Of a stretch of 64,000 nt of DNA, positions 47,941 through 58,519 are shown piece by piece. Numbering within the stretch: position 1 is the first letter of the stretch; every line of letters begins with the position of its first letter. The notes below the pieces were generated by a model. It saw only the letters and a list, made by a program, of their open reading frames with translations, had not been told where the DNA came from and searched no databases. Source of the stretch: Blattabacterium cuenoti (GTDB lineage: Bacteria > Bacteroidota > Bacteroidia > Flavobacteriales > Blattabacteriaceae); contig NZ_CP059213.1 in NCBI RefSeq assembly GCF_014252255.1, positions 434,001 to 498,000 on the forward strand, written 5' to 3'. A program made the translations under genes and the position numbers.

Positions 47941-48285
47941 TCAACTTTTAATTCTTGCTTTCTTACCTTTAAGAAATCGAAAATAATAAATTTTCGCTCT
48001 ACGAACTTTTCCTTTTTTATTAATTTCTATTTTTTTTATATTTGGTTGATTCAAAATAAATATACGTTCTATTCCTATTCCAACACTTATTTTTCGAATA
48101 GTAAATGTTTTAGTTAATCCTTTTCCTTGTTTCTTTATAACTACTCCTTTAAATGATTGAATTCTTTTTTTTTCTCCTTCTTTAATTTCAAAAAAAACAG
48201 TAATGGTATCTCCAGAATGAAATAAAGGAAAATCATTTTTAGAAATAAATTTTTCTTCCGTGTATTTAATCAAATTTTGTAACAT
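47941..48285 (-). CDS. rplS: 50S ribosomal protein L19
   Basis: L19 sits at the subunit interface. The 114-residue protein has FHSGDTITVFFEIKEGEKKRIQSFKGVVIKK (residues about 22-52) and the C-terminal signature RRAKIYYFRFLKGKKARIK. It is a normal size and the last gene of the long minus-strand run that begins at iscS, 6 bases after glmM, ending at the shared terminator. Confidence 0.97.
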   Translation of the reverse strand: MLQNLIKYTEEKFISKNDFPLFHSGDTITVFFEIKEGEKKRIQSFKGVVIKKQGKGLTKTFTIRKISVGIGIERIFILNQPNIKKIEINKKGKVRRAKIYYFRFLKGKKARIKS

Positions 48286-48291
48286 AAATAT

Positions 48292-49680
48292 TTATAATTT
48301 TTGTACTTCATATACAATTTTTTTTGCTAATAAATCAGCTCTTTTTTTTGAAAAACTTTCTGTATGTATTCTAATAATATTTTCAGTATTAGATTTTCTT
48401 ATATGAATCCATTCATTATTTAATAAATGAATTTTAATTCCATCATTAAAATTCATTTTTGTACCTTTGTATTTTTTTATGATTATTTTCAATAATGTTT
48501 TAATTTTATCATGAGAAGAAAATCGTATCTTTTTTTTTGACATAAAATAATTAGAATATTTTTTTTTTAATTTTGATAATGAAATATTAGAAAGTTTAGC
48601 TACTTGAGTTAAAAACAAAGCAATTCCTACTAACGCATCTCTACCATAACGTAATTCAGGATAAATAATACCTCCATTTCCTTCTCCTCCAATAACAGCA
48701 TGAACTTCTTTCATTTTTTTAATAACATGAACTTCTCCTACAGAAGTAGAATAATAAGGAACTCCTTTTTTTATAGCAAGATCTTTTAATGCATGAGAGG
48801 AAGATAAAGTAGTAACAACAGGCCCTAATTTATTAGATAATATATAATCAGCTATAGATACTAAAGTATATTCTTCTCCAAAAAAATCTCCATTTTCACA
48901 AATAAATACTACACGATCAACATCTGGATCTACAGATATTCCAAAATTTGCTTTTATTTTTGGAACTTTATTACATATTTCTTTTAAATTTTTTTTAATA
49001 GGTTCAGGATTATGAATAAAATCTCCATGAGGATTACAATGCATTTCTATCACATGAACTCCCAAATTTTTTAAAAGTATAGGTACGGCGATTCCTCCTG
49101 TTGAATTAATTCCATCTATTACAATTTTAAATTTTGCTTTTTTAATAATATTTATATCTATAATAGGTAATGCAAGAATTTTTTCTATATGTTTTTGAAT
49201 ATAATTTTTTTTATAAAAAAGATTTCCTAATTTTTTATAAGAATAAAATCTAAAATTTTCTTTTTTTGTTATATCAAATAATTTTTTAAAATCTTCTTCA
49301 GATAAAAATTCTCCATAAGAATTAAACATTTTTAATCCATTCCAATTTTTAGGATTATGACTAGCTGTTAACATAACTCCTCCATCTGCTTTTTCATTTA
49401 TAATAGCTATACCAACAGTAGGAGTTGTAGATAAACCAATATTTATAACATCTACTCCAAGAGTTCTAAAAGTAATTATTAAAAAATCTTGAAATAAATA
49501 AGAAGTAATTCTACCATCTATACCTAAAATGATAACATATTTTTTCTTTTTTTTATATTTTTTTTTCATCCAAGAAATATATCCAGCAGAAAATTTAATT
49601 ATATCTATAGGAGAAAAACCTTCTCCTACTTTTCCTCCTAATGTACCTCTTATTCCAGATGAAGATTTTACAAGTGTCAA
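48292..49680 (-). CDS. glmM: Phosphoglucosamine mutase (alpha-D-phosphohexomutase)
   Basis: The 462-residue protein has the four phosphohexomutase regions: SSGIRGTLGG near the N-terminus, the phosphoserine loop TASHNPKNWNG, metal-binding DPDVDR, and the sugar-binding GGEGNGG. A C-terminal phosphate-binding RKSNTENIIRIHTES completes the fold. The likely reaction is glucosamine-6-P to glucosamine-1-P for peptidoglycan and LPS. Phosphomannomutase or phosphoglucomutase activity is possible in this family. It is followed by rplS after 6 bases. Confidence 0.88.
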   Translation of the reverse strand: MTLVKSSSGIRGTLGGKVGEGFSPIDIIKFSAGYISWMKKKYKKKKKYVIILGIDGRITSYLFQDFLIITFRTLGVDVINIGLSTTPTVGIAIINEKADGGVMLTASHNPKNWNGLKMFNSYGEFLSEEDFKKLFDITKKENFRFYSYKKLGNLFYKKNYIQKHIEKILALPIIDINIIKKAKFKIVIDGINSTGGIAVPILLKNLGVHVIEMHCNPHGDFIHNPEPIKKNLKEICNKVPKIKANFGISVDPDVDRVVFICENGDFFGEEYTLVSIADYILSNKLGPVVTTLSSSHALKDLAIKKGVPYYSTSVGEVHVIKKMKEVHAVIGGEGNGGIIYPELRYGRDALVGIALFLTQVAKLSNISLSKLKKKYSNYFMSKKKIRFSSHDKIKTLLKIIIKKYKGTKMNFNDGIKIHLLNNEWIHIRKSNTENIIRIHTESFSKKRADLLAKKIVYEVQKL

Positions 49681-49731
49681 AAATTAATAAAATTTTTTTT
49701 TATTTAAAAAACAAAAATACAAAATTAAAAT

Positions 49732-50964
49732 TTATTCAAATTCTATTACTTTAATAGTAGAAATTTTATTAATAATAAAAAAAATAGGAAAAAATATTGT
49801 AACAAAACAAATCAAAATAATAGATGCATTAATAATAAAAATATGAATTATATTAATATCAATTGGAACATATTCTACAAAATATTGTATTTTATTTAGT
49901 GATATTAAATGAAATTTTTTTTGCAGAATTAATAAAGTAATTCCTATAGAATTTCCTATAATTAATGATGGAATAAATATTTGTAAAATATAAAATATAA
50001 ATATTTTATGTATAACCTTGTTTCTAGCTCCTAAAGTTTTTAAAATACCTATAGTTCTAATTCTTTCTAAAAGCAGTATTAAAATAAACACAATCATATT
50101 TATTACCAATGATATAAAAACAATAAAACTAATCACGATAATATTTATATCAAATATATTTATCCATTCTAGAATATCATAGTTATTATGATCATAAATA
50201 TTTTGAATTAAAAAATTATTAGATACTTTTTTTAAAATTTTTTTTTCAATATTTTTTTTATGAAAAGAATATAAAAAAATTTCAAATTTTTTAAATAAAT
50301 CTTGTTTATATCCATAAATTTTTTGAATATCTTTTATATTTCCAATGATGTATAAATTATCAAATTCTGGAATACCTGTTTCATATAAACCAGATACTAT
50401 AAAATTTTTGGATAATATAACAGGAATACCTTTTTTTTTGAAAAAAATAAAATCGATTTTTATATTTGATCCAATATCTAATTTTAATGATTGGGATATT
50501 TTTTTTGATAAAATAACGTTGTTATTGTAGTTATAATTTTTTTTTTTATTGTAAAAATTCCCCTTAATTAAAAAATATTGAAAAAAAATAGGATTATAAT
50601 CTTGATACAATCCTTTATATATATATCTTCCTATTGTATTATTATTTCCAATAATTATATTATTTTCAATAATTCCATGAATTTGTTTAATAAAATTATA
50701 ATCAAAATATTTTTTTAAATAAAATTTTTGATTTTTTTTATAAAAAAATGAATTTTTATTTTCAACAATAATTTGTCCTCTAATATTTAAAAATTTATTT
50801 TTTATGATTTTCTTAAATCCAAATCCTATAGAAAATGTTAAAATTATAATAATTATACCAAAAGATATTGTTGTTTGAGTAATAATTACTATTGTTCTAA
50901 GTATTTTATTTTTACTACAATCTTTCCAAATTGTTTTTTTAGAAAAAAACCATTCAAAATTCAA
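49732..50964 (-). CDS. ABC-type permease, LolC/LolE (FtsX-like) family
   Basis: The 410-residue protein has one N-terminal membrane helix (about 28-50), a large periplasmic MacB-like domain, and three C-terminal helices with LLERIRTIGILKTLGARNKVI, the coupling region typical of LolC/E. In other bacteria such permeases release lipoproteins from the inner membrane toward LolA. No ATPase (LolD) gene is adjacent. Starts 7 bases after dnaB. The specific substrate is inferred; a MacB-like role is the alternative. Confidence 0.82.
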   Translation of the reverse strand: MNFEWFFSKKTIWKDCSKNKILRTIVIITQTTISFGIIIIILTFSIGFGFKKIIKNKFLNIRGQIIVENKNSFFYKKNQKFYLKKYFDYNFIKQIHGIIENNIIIGNNNTIGRYIYKGLYQDYNPIFFQYFLIKGNFYNKKKNYNYNNNVILSKKISQSLKLDIGSNIKIDFIFFKKKGIPVILSKNFIVSGLYETGIPEFDNLYIIGNIKDIQKIYGYKQDLFKKFEIFLYSFHKKNIEKKILKKVSNNFLIQNIYDHNNYDILEWINIFDINIIVISFIVFISLVINMIVFILILLLERIRTIGILKTLGARNKVIHKIFIFYILQIFIPSLIIGNSIGITLLILQKKFHLISLNKIQYFVEYVPIDINIIHIFIINASIILICFVTIFFPIFFIINKISTIKVIEFE

Positions 50965-50971
50965 TATTTTT

Positions 50972-52513
50972 TTATTTTATATCTTCATCTAAATAATTTT
51001 CATTATTTGAATTATATTTTGGGTAATTTTTGTCAAAATCATCATAAGACGACATAAAAGAGTTTTCTAAATCTAAAAAATTATTTTTATAATCTTCTTC
51101 CCAAATTAATGAAGAAGATTTTTCTTCTTCTAAATTTACAAATTTTGCTTGATCACTTATAAATTTTAAACGAAATTTATCTAATCCTCCATTTCTATGT
51201 TTAGCTATTATAATTTCGGCTTGACCAATACAAGAATCATTATTTTCATCAGAATCCCAAATTTTAAATCCATAATATTCAGGTCTATAAATAAATAAAA
51301 CTATATCTGCATCTTGTTCTATTGCACCTGATTCACGTAAATCAGATAATAAAGGCCGTTTACTTCCACCTCTTGTTTCAACAGCTCTAGAAAGTTGAGA
51401 TAAAGCTATAATAGGAATATCAAGTTCCTTAGCTAGAGATTTTAAATTTCTAGAAATAACTGATATTTCTTGTTCTCTATTTTGCAATTTAGATCCATTA
51501 TCATTAATAACCATTAATTGTAAATAATCTATGAATATTAATTTTACTCCATGTTGAGATATTAACCTACGACATTTTGTACGAAAAGAAAATATAGATA
51601 AAGAAGGTGTATCATCTATAAATAAAGGTGCATTTTTTAAATTTTTTGTTTTATTATTTAAACATTCCCAATCGAATTTATCTAAATTAGCTTTTTTTAT
51701 TTTTTCTGAAGAAATACCAGTTTCTGATGAAATTAATTTTGTTATTAATTGAATAGAAGACATTTCTAATGAAAAAATTAAAACCGGAATTTTTTGTTCT
51801 ATTACAATATTTTTAACCATTGATAACATAAAAGTTGTTTTCCCCATTCCAGGTCTAGATGCTAATATAATTAAATCAGAATTTTGCCATCCAGATATTA
51901 TTTTATCCATTTTATAAAATCCAGAAGAAATTCCACTTAATCCTTCTTTTTCTACTTTTTTTATTTTATCAATAGCTTTTTTTATTAAACCTTGAGTTGT
52001 TTCATATTTTTTTGTAACAAAATATTTTTGATTTATTTCAAAAAGTTTAGATTCTGCATAATCTAAAAGATCAAATATATCTGTACTTTTTTCATAACAT
52101 TTTTGAATAATATCAGAAGATATACTAATTAATTTTCTTAAAATAAACTTTTGTAATACAATCCTACTATGATACTCTATATGTGCAGAAGAAATAACTT
52201 TTTGTGTTAATTTTATCAAATATAACTCTCCTCCTATTAATTCTAATTTTCCACTTTTATTAAGTTCATTTGAAACTGTATATAAATCAATTGGTTTAGA
52301 ATTATGATATAATTTTTGTACAGATTCAAAAATATATTGATGTTTTTTTTTATAAAAAACTTCAGGAAAAAGTATATCAATAACTTCATCTAATCCTTTT
52401 TTATCTATCATAATAGCTCCTATTATAGCTTCTTCTAAATCTAATGCTTGAGGAGGTATTTTTTCTTTTTTAGAATAAAAATTATTTTCTTCTACTTGTT
52501 GTATCCAATTCAT
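50972..52513 (-). CDS. dnaB: Replicative DNA helicase DnaB
   Basis: DnaB is the hexameric 5'-3' helicase at the replication fork. The 513-residue protein has the N-terminal DnaG-interaction domain (PPQALDLEEAIIGAIM), a linker, and the RecA-like ATPase: Walker A ASRPGMGKT (218-226), VIFSLEMS-type motif, FIDYLQLM and LSDLRESGAIEQDADIVLF. The C-terminus has an acidic, Asp/Asn-rich tail of about 45 residues. No intein. Lies between accA and the LolC/E-like gene in one transcription unit. Confidence 0.97.
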   Translation of the reverse strand: MNWIQQVEENNFYSKKEKIPPQALDLEEAIIGAIMIDKKGLDEVIDILFPEVFYKKKHQYIFESVQKLYHNSKPIDLYTVSNELNKSGKLELIGGELYLIKLTQKVISSAHIEYHSRIVLQKFILRKLISISSDIIQKCYEKSTDIFDLLDYAESKLFEINQKYFVTKKYETTQGLIKKAIDKIKKVEKEGLSGISSGFYKMDKIISGWQNSDLIILASRPGMGKTTFMLSMVKNIVIEQKIPVLIFSLEMSSIQLITKLISSETGISSEKIKKANLDKFDWECLNNKTKNLKNAPLFIDDTPSLSIFSFRTKCRRLISQHGVKLIFIDYLQLMVINDNGSKLQNREQEISVISRNLKSLAKELDIPIIALSQLSRAVETRGGSKRPLLSDLRESGAIEQDADIVLFIYRPEYYGFKIWDSDENNDSCIGQAEIIIAKHRNGGLDKFRLKFISDQAKFVNLEEEKSSSLIWEEDYKNNFLDLENSFMSSYDDFDKNYPKYNSNNENYLDEDIK

Positions 52514-52560
52514 TTTATTTTAAAATAATTTCAAAAAAAAATAAAGTATAAATAAAATTT

Positions 52561-53523
52561 TTAAATATTTTCATCAAAAAAACCTATAGATATATACTTA
52601 TCTTTTCTTTTTTTAATAATAGATTCTATATTAATAATAGATAATTGTTTATAATATTTTATAATTTGTTTTTTTACTAATTTAAAAGCTTTTTTTGGAT
52701 AAAAATGAGCTCCTCCTAAAGGTTCTTTAATAATATCATCTATAAAATTTAATTTATACATATCTTCTGCTGTTAATTTTAATGATTCTGCTGATTTTTC
52801 TTTTTTATCCCATTTTCCCCAAAGTATTGTAGAACAACTTTCAGGAGAAATAACAGAAAACCATGAATTTTCCATCATAGAAATTTTATCACCTATTCCA
52901 ATTCCTAAAGCCCCACCACTAGCTCCTTCTCCTATAATTAAAACAATTATAGGAACTTTTAAACACATCATTTCATAAATATTTTTTCCAATAGCTTCTC
53001 CTTGACCTCTTTTTTCTGCTTCAATTCCAGGAAAGGCTCCAGGTGTATCAATAAAAGTAATAATAGGTTTACGAAATTTTTCTGCTAGTTTCATCAAACG
53101 TAATGCTTTTCTATATCCTTCAGGATTAGGCATTCCAAATCTTCTATATTGTCTATCCTTAGTATTTCTTCCTTTTTGTGTTCCTATTAACATAAAAGTA
53201 TGATCTTCTATTTTTCCAAAACCTCCTACTATTGCTTTATCATCTCCAAAATATCGATCTCCATGTAATTCTATAAAAGAATCTTTTTTTGTTATAAATT
53301 CTATATAATCTAAAGTATAAGGTCTATTTGGATGTCTAGATAATTGAACTCTTTGCCAAGGAGTTAAATTACTATGTAATTTTTTAATTGTTTTTTCTAA
53401 TTTGGATTGTAATTGATTACAAACCTCTTTCATATTTATACCACTTTTTTCTTCTATTAAAATACAATTAAGATATTGATTTTTAATTTCTTGTATCGGT
53501 CTTTCAAAATCTAAGTATTCCAT
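52561..53523 (-). CDS. accA: Acetyl-CoA carboxylase carboxyltransferase subunit alpha
   Basis: AccA with AccD transfers the carboxyl group from biotin to acetyl-CoA, giving malonyl-CoA for fatty acid synthesis. The 320-residue protein has [38 protein letters not shown], the oxyanion-region [15 protein letters not shown] and [10 protein letters not shown]. Length matches the family. It is 18 bases after sdhB and 47 before dnaB. Confidence 0.97.
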   Translation of the reverse strand: MEYLDFERPIQEIKNQYLNCILIEEKSGINMKEVCNQLQSKLEKTIKKLHSNLTPWQRVQLSRHPNRPYTLDYIEFITKKDSFIELHGDRYFGDDKAIVGGFGKIEDHTFMLIGTQKGRNTKDRQYRRFGMPNPEGYRKALRLMKLAEKFRKPIITFIDTPGAFPGIEAEKRGQGEAIGKNIYEMMCLKVPIIVLIIGEGASGGALGIGIGDKISMMENSWFSVISPESCSTILWGKWDKKEKSAESLKLTAEDMYKLNFIDDIIKEPLGGAHFYPKKAFKLVKKQIIKYYKQLSIINIESIIKKRKDKYISIGFFDENI

Positions 53524-53541
53524 ATTATAGAAAAAAATTTA

Positions 53542-54318
53542 TTAAATAGTAAATGAACGTATATATTCATTATTCATCATAGAAATATATTCTGTAGATA
53601 TTCCTTTTGGACATTCTATTTCACATGTTTTTGTATTAGTACAAGAACCAAATCCTTCTTCATCCATTTTATTCACCATTTTCAATACCCTTTTTTTTCT
53701 TTCTATTTTCCCTTGAGGTAATAATGAAAATTGTGAAACTTTTGCAGAAACAAATAACATAGCAGATCTATTTTTACATGCGGCCACACATGCCCCACAT
53801 CCAATACATATTGCTGCATCAAAAGCTTTATCAGATTCATTTTTTGAAATAGGAATCATATTTCCATCTATTGTTTTTCCTAATGTATTTACAGAAATAA
53901 ATCCACCTGATATGATAATTCTATCAAAAGAAGATCTATCTACAATAAGATCTTTAATAATAGGAAAAGTTTTAGATCTCCAAGGTTCAATATATATAGT
54001 TTCACCATCATGAAAACGACGCATATGTAATTGACAAGTCGTAATTAAATTATCTGGACCATGAGCCCTTCCATTAATATATAAAGAACACATACCACAA
54101 ATACCTTCACGACAATCGTGATCAAATGCTATTGGAGAATTATAATATTCTTCTTTATATTTATATTTTTTTATAAGTTGATTATTTAAAATATCTAGCA
54201 TTTCTAAAAAAGAACTATTAGGAGATATATCAATAACTTGATAAGTTTTAAAAAACCCTTTACTTTCATTATTTTTTTGTCTCCATATTTTTAATTCAAA
54301 CTTCATAAATTTTTTCAT
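53542..54318 (-). CDS. sdhB: Succinate dehydrogenase/fumarate reductase iron-sulfur subunit
   Basis: The 258-residue protein carries the [2Fe-2S] site ([15 protein letters not shown], plus a later Cys), the [4Fe-4S] site [11 protein letters not shown] and the [3Fe-4S] region with [13 protein letters not shown]. It passes electrons from SdhA flavin to the membrane haem/quinone subunit. An in-frame ATG four codons later (54306) is an alternative start. It lies 11 bases after sdhA. The set resembles B-type SQR/QFR complexes, which work with menaquinone. Confidence 0.95.
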   Translation of the reverse strand: MKKFMKFELKIWRQKNNESKGFFKTYQVIDISPNSSFLEMLDILNNQLIKKYKYKEEYYNSPIAFDHDCREGICGMCSLYINGRAHGPDNLITTCQLHMRRFHDGETIYIEPWRSKTFPIIKDLIVDRSSFDRIIISGGFISVNTLGKTIDGNMIPISKNESDKAFDAAICIGCGACVAACKNRSAMLFVSAKVSQFSLLPQGKIERKKRVLKMVNKMDEEGFGSCTNTKTCEIECPKGISTEYISMMNNEYIRSFTI

Positions 54319-54329
54319 ATTTTTCTTAT

Positions 54330-56363
54330 TTATTTATAAGATCGTGATTGCATTTTAATAAAATTATAATTTAAATTTTCTTTATACATAATTTCATTAC
54401 TAATAGATTGATTTTCTTTATTTTTCCATACAGAAACGTATTTATAATGAATATCATCACGAAGAGCTTCTCCTTCTTTTGTTTGAAATTCATCTCTAAA
54501 ATGACTACCACAAGATTCTTTTCTATTTAAAGCATCCATAGCTATTAATTCACCTAATTCTAAAAAATCTGCAACCCTTCCTGCTTTTTCTAATTCAGAA
54601 TTTAATCCATCTTCAATTTTTCCAGGAATAAAAACATTTTTCCAAAATTCATTACGAAGTTCTTGTATATTTTTAATAGCTTTATATAAACCTGTATGAT
54701 TTCTACTCATTCCTACATATTCCCACATAATATTTCCAAGTTTTTTATGAAAAAAATCAACTGTCGTATTTCCATTATTTTGAAAAAGTTTTTTAATTCT
54801 ATTTTTTACATTTTTTTCTGATTTATTGAATTCTTCATGCTTTATAGATATTTTTTTTGGATTCTTTACATATATAGATAAATAATCTGCTATAGTATAT
54901 GGTAAAATAAAATATCCATCAGCTAAACCTTGCATTAATGCAGATGCTCCAAGTCTATTCGCTCCATGATCTGAAAAATTTGCCTCTCCTATTACATAAC
55001 ATCCAGGTATAGAAGACATTAAATTATAATCTACCCATAAACCTCCCATTGTATAATGAACCGCAGGATAAATTTTCATAGGATTTTTATAAGGATTTTG
55101 ATTAGTTATTTTTTCATACATATGAAATAAATTTCCATATTTAGATTCTAGAACTTTTTCTCCTAAAGATTTAATTTTTAAATTTTTATATGATTTTATT
55201 CCAATTTCATTGATTTTTTCTTTTCCATATTTATCTATAGAAAAAGAAAAATCTAAAAATACGCCTTCTTTTTTTTCATTATTCTCTATTCCAAATCCCT
55301 TATCACAACGTTCTTTAGATGCTCGAGATGCAACATCTCTTGGTACAAGATTTCCAAATGAAGGATAACGTCTTTCTAAATAATAATCTCTATTTTCTTC
55401 CTTTATATCTGTAGGTTTTTTTTCTCCATTTCGTATGGAAATAGCATCTTCTAATTTTTTTGGCACCCATATTCTTCCATCATTTCTTAATGATTCAGAC
55501 ATCAATGTTAATTTAGATTGATAATTTCCATGAATTGGAATACAAGTAGGATGTATTTGTGTATAACAAGGATTAGCAAAAAATCCTCCTTTTTTATGAA
55601 CTTTCCATATAGCACTTGCATTAGATCCCATTGCATTAGTTGATAAAAAAAATACATTTCCATATCCTCCTGATGCTATAACCACAGCGTGTGCTGTATG
55701 TTTTTCTATTTCTCCAGAAATAAGATTTCTAGCAATAATTCCTCTAGCTGTACCATCTATAACTACTAAATCAAGCATTTCATGACGATTATACATTTTT
55801 ATTCTACCTTTACCTATTTGTCTAGACATAGCAGAATAACAAGATAATAAAAGTTGTTGACCGGTTTGTCCTTTAGCGTAGAATGTTCTAGAAACTTGTG
55901 TTCCACCAAAAGATCTAGTTTCTAAATATCCAGCATAATCACGAGCAAATGGTACTCCTTGAGCTACACATTGATCAATAATATTAGAAGAAATTTCTGC
56001 TAACCGATAAACATTGGCTTCTCTAGATCTATAATCCCCTCCTTTGATTGTATCATAAAAAAGTTTATAAATAGAATCATTATCTCCTTTATAATTTTTA
56101 GAAGCATTAATTCCACCTTGAGCGGCTACAGAATGTGCTCTTCTAGGAGAATCTTGATAACAAAAAGCTTTCACTTTATATCCTAATTCAGACAAAGAAG
56201 CACAAGCAGATCCACCAGATAATCCAGTTCCTATAACAATAATTTCTATATTAGATCTATTATTAGGTGATACTAATTTTAAATAAGATTTATGATTCTC
56301 CCATTTTTTACTAATAGTACCTTCTGGAATTTTTGAATTTAATTTTAAAGAATTTTTAATCAT
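54330..56363 (-). CDS. sdhA: Succinate dehydrogenase/fumarate reductase flavoprotein subunit
   Basis: The 677-residue protein has the FAD-binding [15 protein letters not shown], the covalent-flavin histidine region [13 protein letters not shown], substrate-binding HPTCIP and the late motif [10 protein letters not shown] with [11 protein letters not shown]. Its length fits the B-type enzyme of Bacteroidetes. It is 27 bases after sdhC and 11 before sdhB. Direction of the reaction (succinate oxidation versus fumarate reduction) cannot be fixed from sequence. Confidence 0.97.
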   Translation of the reverse strand: MIKNSLKLNSKIPEGTISKKWENHKSYLKLVSPNNRSNIEIIVIGTGLSGGSACASLSELGYKVKAFCYQDSPRRAHSVAAQGGINASKNYKGDNDSIYKLFYDTIKGGDYRSREANVYRLAEISSNIIDQCVAQGVPFARDYAGYLETRSFGGTQVSRTFYAKGQTGQQLLLSCYSAMSRQIGKGRIKMYNRHEMLDLVVIDGTARGIIARNLISGEIEKHTAHAVVIASGGYGNVFFLSTNAMGSNASAIWKVHKKGGFFANPCYTQIHPTCIPIHGNYQSKLTLMSESLRNDGRIWVPKKLEDAISIRNGEKKPTDIKEENRDYYLERRYPSFGNLVPRDVASRASKERCDKGFGIENNEKKEGVFLDFSFSIDKYGKEKINEIGIKSYKNLKIKSLGEKVLESKYGNLFHMYEKITNQNPYKNPMKIYPAVHYTMGGLWVDYNLMSSIPGCYVIGEANFSDHGANRLGASALMQGLADGYFILPYTIADYLSIYVKNPKKISIKHEEFNKSEKNVKNRIKKLFQNNGNTTVDFFHKKLGNIMWEYVGMSRNHTGLYKAIKNIQELRNEFWKNVFIPGKIEDGLNSELEKAGRVADFLELGELIAMDALNRKESCGSHFRDEFQTKEGEALRDDIHYKYVSVWKNKENQSISNEIMYKENLNYNFIKMQSRSYK

Positions 56364-56390
56364 TAATAAAAAAATATTGGTTATTTTAAT

Positions 56391-57071
56391 TTAATTACCA
56401 TTGAAAAAAAACCAAATAGCAATAATAGAAAATCCACAACAAATGAATAAAAAATAAAAAAAACCCAATTTTTGTATCCAAATTAATCTATTTTTATTAG
56501 ATAATCCTAAAGATTGAAAAGAAGATTGAAATCCATGATTCAAATGAATTCCTAAAATAAAGAAAGAAAATACATATATAAATGTATATAAAGGATTTTT
56601 AAACAAAGAAATAACTATTTCATAATCTGAAATATGATTATTATTGGAATATTTCATAGGAATCATGAAATTTATAATATGTAAAATTAAAAAACATAAA
56701 ATCAAAATTCCAGTATATATCATTGTTCTACTGCTAAATGAAGTAGTAAAATAATAATTTACGGCATAATTTATTTTTCCTTTTACTTTTTTATTTTGTA
56801 AATGTAATTTAATTCCAAATAAAATATGAATTAAAAAACCTATAAAAAGAACATATTCCATGATACGAATAAATAAATTTTTTCTCATAAAATCAACAGC
56901 TTCATTAAAAGATTTTTCTCCTGAAAAAAGAAAAATATTAACACTTAAATGTAATAATAAAAAAATCATAAGAAAAATACCTGTAGTTGCCATAACTACT
57001 TTTTTACCAATAGAAGATTGAAAAAAATTATATTTACACTGATTCACTATTAATAGAATTAACTTAATCAT
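56391..57071 (-). CDS. sdhC: Succinate dehydrogenase cytochrome b558 membrane subunit
   Basis: The 226-residue protein has five predicted helices and conserved histidines (LLHLSVNIF, GFLIHILFGIKLHLQ, LHIINF, GIHLNHGFQSSFQSLG) suited to bind two haems b, as in the single-subunit B-type anchor. The signature SSIGKKVVMATTG is at about 19-31. It follows iscS by 30 bases, so Fe-S cluster supply and an Fe-S rich enzyme share a transcript. Confidence 0.93.
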   Translation of the reverse strand: MIKLILLIVNQCKYNFFQSSIGKKVVMATTGIFLMIFLLLHLSVNIFLFSGEKSFNEAVDFMRKNLFIRIMEYVLFIGFLIHILFGIKLHLQNKKVKGKINYAVNYYFTTSFSSRTMIYTGILILCFLILHIINFMIPMKYSNNNHISDYEIVISLFKNPLYTFIYVFSFFILGIHLNHGFQSSFQSLGLSNKNRLIWIQKLGFFYFLFICCGFSIIAIWFFFNGN

Positions 57072-57101
57072 TGGTTAGTAAATATAATAAGATATTTAAA
57101 A

Positions 57102-58274
57102 CTATAAACAATTTTTTTTTTTTCTAATTTTTTGTAAAGCTTCTATTAAGATATCTATATCTTTTTTTTCATTAAAAATTCCAAAAGAAATTCTAATAGG
57201 CATCATTTTATTTAACAAATTTTTATTTGTTATAGCTTTAATAACGTGAGATACTTTTTTCATATCATTATTACAAGAACTTCCTTTGGATACTGCTACT
57301 CCCATTAAATCTAAATGAAAATATAATAAATGATATTTTTTTTTTGTTGGATATAAAAAATTTAATATAGAAGGAATACTTTTATCAAAGTGGGATGATA
57401 ATCCATTAAAAATAATATTTGGAATAATTTTATTCAATTCTGATATACAATAAAATTTTAAATTTTTTATTTTTTCTATATGATGTGAAAAATTAGAATA
57501 AGATAATTGTAAAGCTTTAGACAATCCTACTATTCCATATGTATTTTCTGTTCCAGAACGAATACCATATTCTTGAAATCCTCCAGTCATAAAATATTTT
57601 ATTTTTTTTAAAATATGATTTCTAATAAAAACAAAACCTATTCCTTTTGGACCATAAAATTTATGAGCACTTGCCGTTACAAAATCAAAAGATAATTTTT
57701 CCATATTAATAGGAATATTACCTATAATTTGAATTGTATCTGAATGAAAATAAGCATTATATTTTTTACATAAAAAAATAACTTTATCTACTTCTAATAA
57801 ATTTCCAATCTCATTATTTGCATACATTAAACTTACAAGTGTTTTTTTAGAAGAATTTTTTTTCAAAATATCTTCCATATGATTTAAATTTAATATTCCT
57901 TTTTCTTTAATTTGAACAAAATTTACATAAACATGATATTTATAAGATAAATATAAAACAGTTTGTAAAACAGAATAATGTTCTAATTGAGAAGTTATAA
58001 TATGTTGAACTCCTAAATCTAATATAGAAGATCTTAATACAAGATTATTTGCTTCAGTTCCTCCAGAAGTAAAAATAATTTCATAAGGAGATGCTATTAT
58101 ATTTTTTGCTATTTTTATTCTAGATTCTTCTATTATAGAACGTGATTCTCTTCCATAACTATATTGAATAGATGAAGGATTTCCAAATGAGTGTTTTAAT
58201 GCATTTTTCATAACTTTAATTACTTCATTTCTTATAGGAGTTGTAGCTGCATTATCTAAATATGCTCTTTTCAT
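57102..58274 (-). CDS. iscS: Cysteine desulfurase (IscS/NifS type)
   Basis: This PLP enzyme removes sulfur from cysteine for Fe-S clusters and tRNA thiolation. The 390-residue protein has YLDNAATTPIRNEV at the start, the PLP lysine in SAHKFYGPKG, and the catalytic-cysteine loop KGSSCNN. The length is normal. A 12-A run (57112-57123 on the plus strand as T) encodes the KKK near the C-terminus. It is the first gene of the iscS-sdhCAB-accA-dnaB-glmM-rplS run. MiaB and SDH in this window depend on its product. Confidence 0.92.
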   Translation of the reverse strand: MKRAYLDNAATTPIRNEVIKVMKNALKHSFGNPSSIQYSYGRESRSIIEESRIKIAKNIIASPYEIIFTSGGTEANNLVLRSSILDLGVQHIITSQLEHYSVLQTVLYLSYKYHVYVNFVQIKEKGILNLNHMEDILKKNSSKKTLVSLMYANNEIGNLLEVDKVIFLCKKYNAYFHSDTIQIIGNIPINMEKLSFDFVTASAHKFYGPKGIGFVFIRNHILKKIKYFMTGGFQEYGIRSGTENTYGIVGLSKALQLSYSNFSHHIEKIKNLKFYCISELNKIIPNIIFNGLSSHFDKSIPSILNFLYPTKKKYHLLYFHLDLMGVAVSKGSSCNNDMKKVSHVIKAITNKNLLNKMMPIRISFGIFNEKKDIDILIEALQKIRKKKNCL

Positions 58275-58276
58275 TC

Positions 58277-58291
58277 ATTGAAAATTTCAAT
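58277..58291. promoter_or_regulatory. Perfect dyad between the iscS promoter-like element and its ATG
   Basis: ATTGAAAATTTCAAT has 7-base arms around a central A. It covers the start site expected from the -7 element at 58300-58307 and ends 2 bases before the iscS ATG, an operator-like position. In such A+T-rich DNA chance dyads are frequent, so the call is tentative. Confidence 0.3.
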
Positions 58292-58299
58292 TTTATATA

Positions 58300-58307
58300 C
58301 AAATATA
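58300..58307 (-). promoter_or_regulatory. Putative -7 element of iscS and the operon downstream
   Basis: On the minus strand this is TATATTTG (TAnnTTTG match), 25 bases before the iscS ATG. A TTTG lies only 9 bases farther upstream, too near for a standard -33. The rest of the 245-base gap up to rny shows no gene I can support. Confidence 0.4.
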
Positions 58308-58519
58308 TAATGTATTCAAATTCTGTTTATTAAAAATGTATTTAAAAAAAATATCATATTTAATTTTGTATATTTAATTATAATAATTCCTTTATTTTCT
58401 TTATTTAATTATTCAATTAAAATTTTTCTGAAAAAAAATTTAATAATTTTTATAAAATATTTTTTGTTTTAAAAATGTTATTAAAATGTCTATTTTATTT
58501 TTATTTAAATTGAGTAAAT

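Noticed and set aside
58330-58475. Hydrophobic short peptides (for example MYLKKISYLILYI) between iscS and rny, possibly a decayed small membrane gene
   Set aside because: Frames are broken by stops within about 14 codons, and A+T-rich DNA yields Ile/Phe/Leu-rich peptides by chance. No family resemblance.
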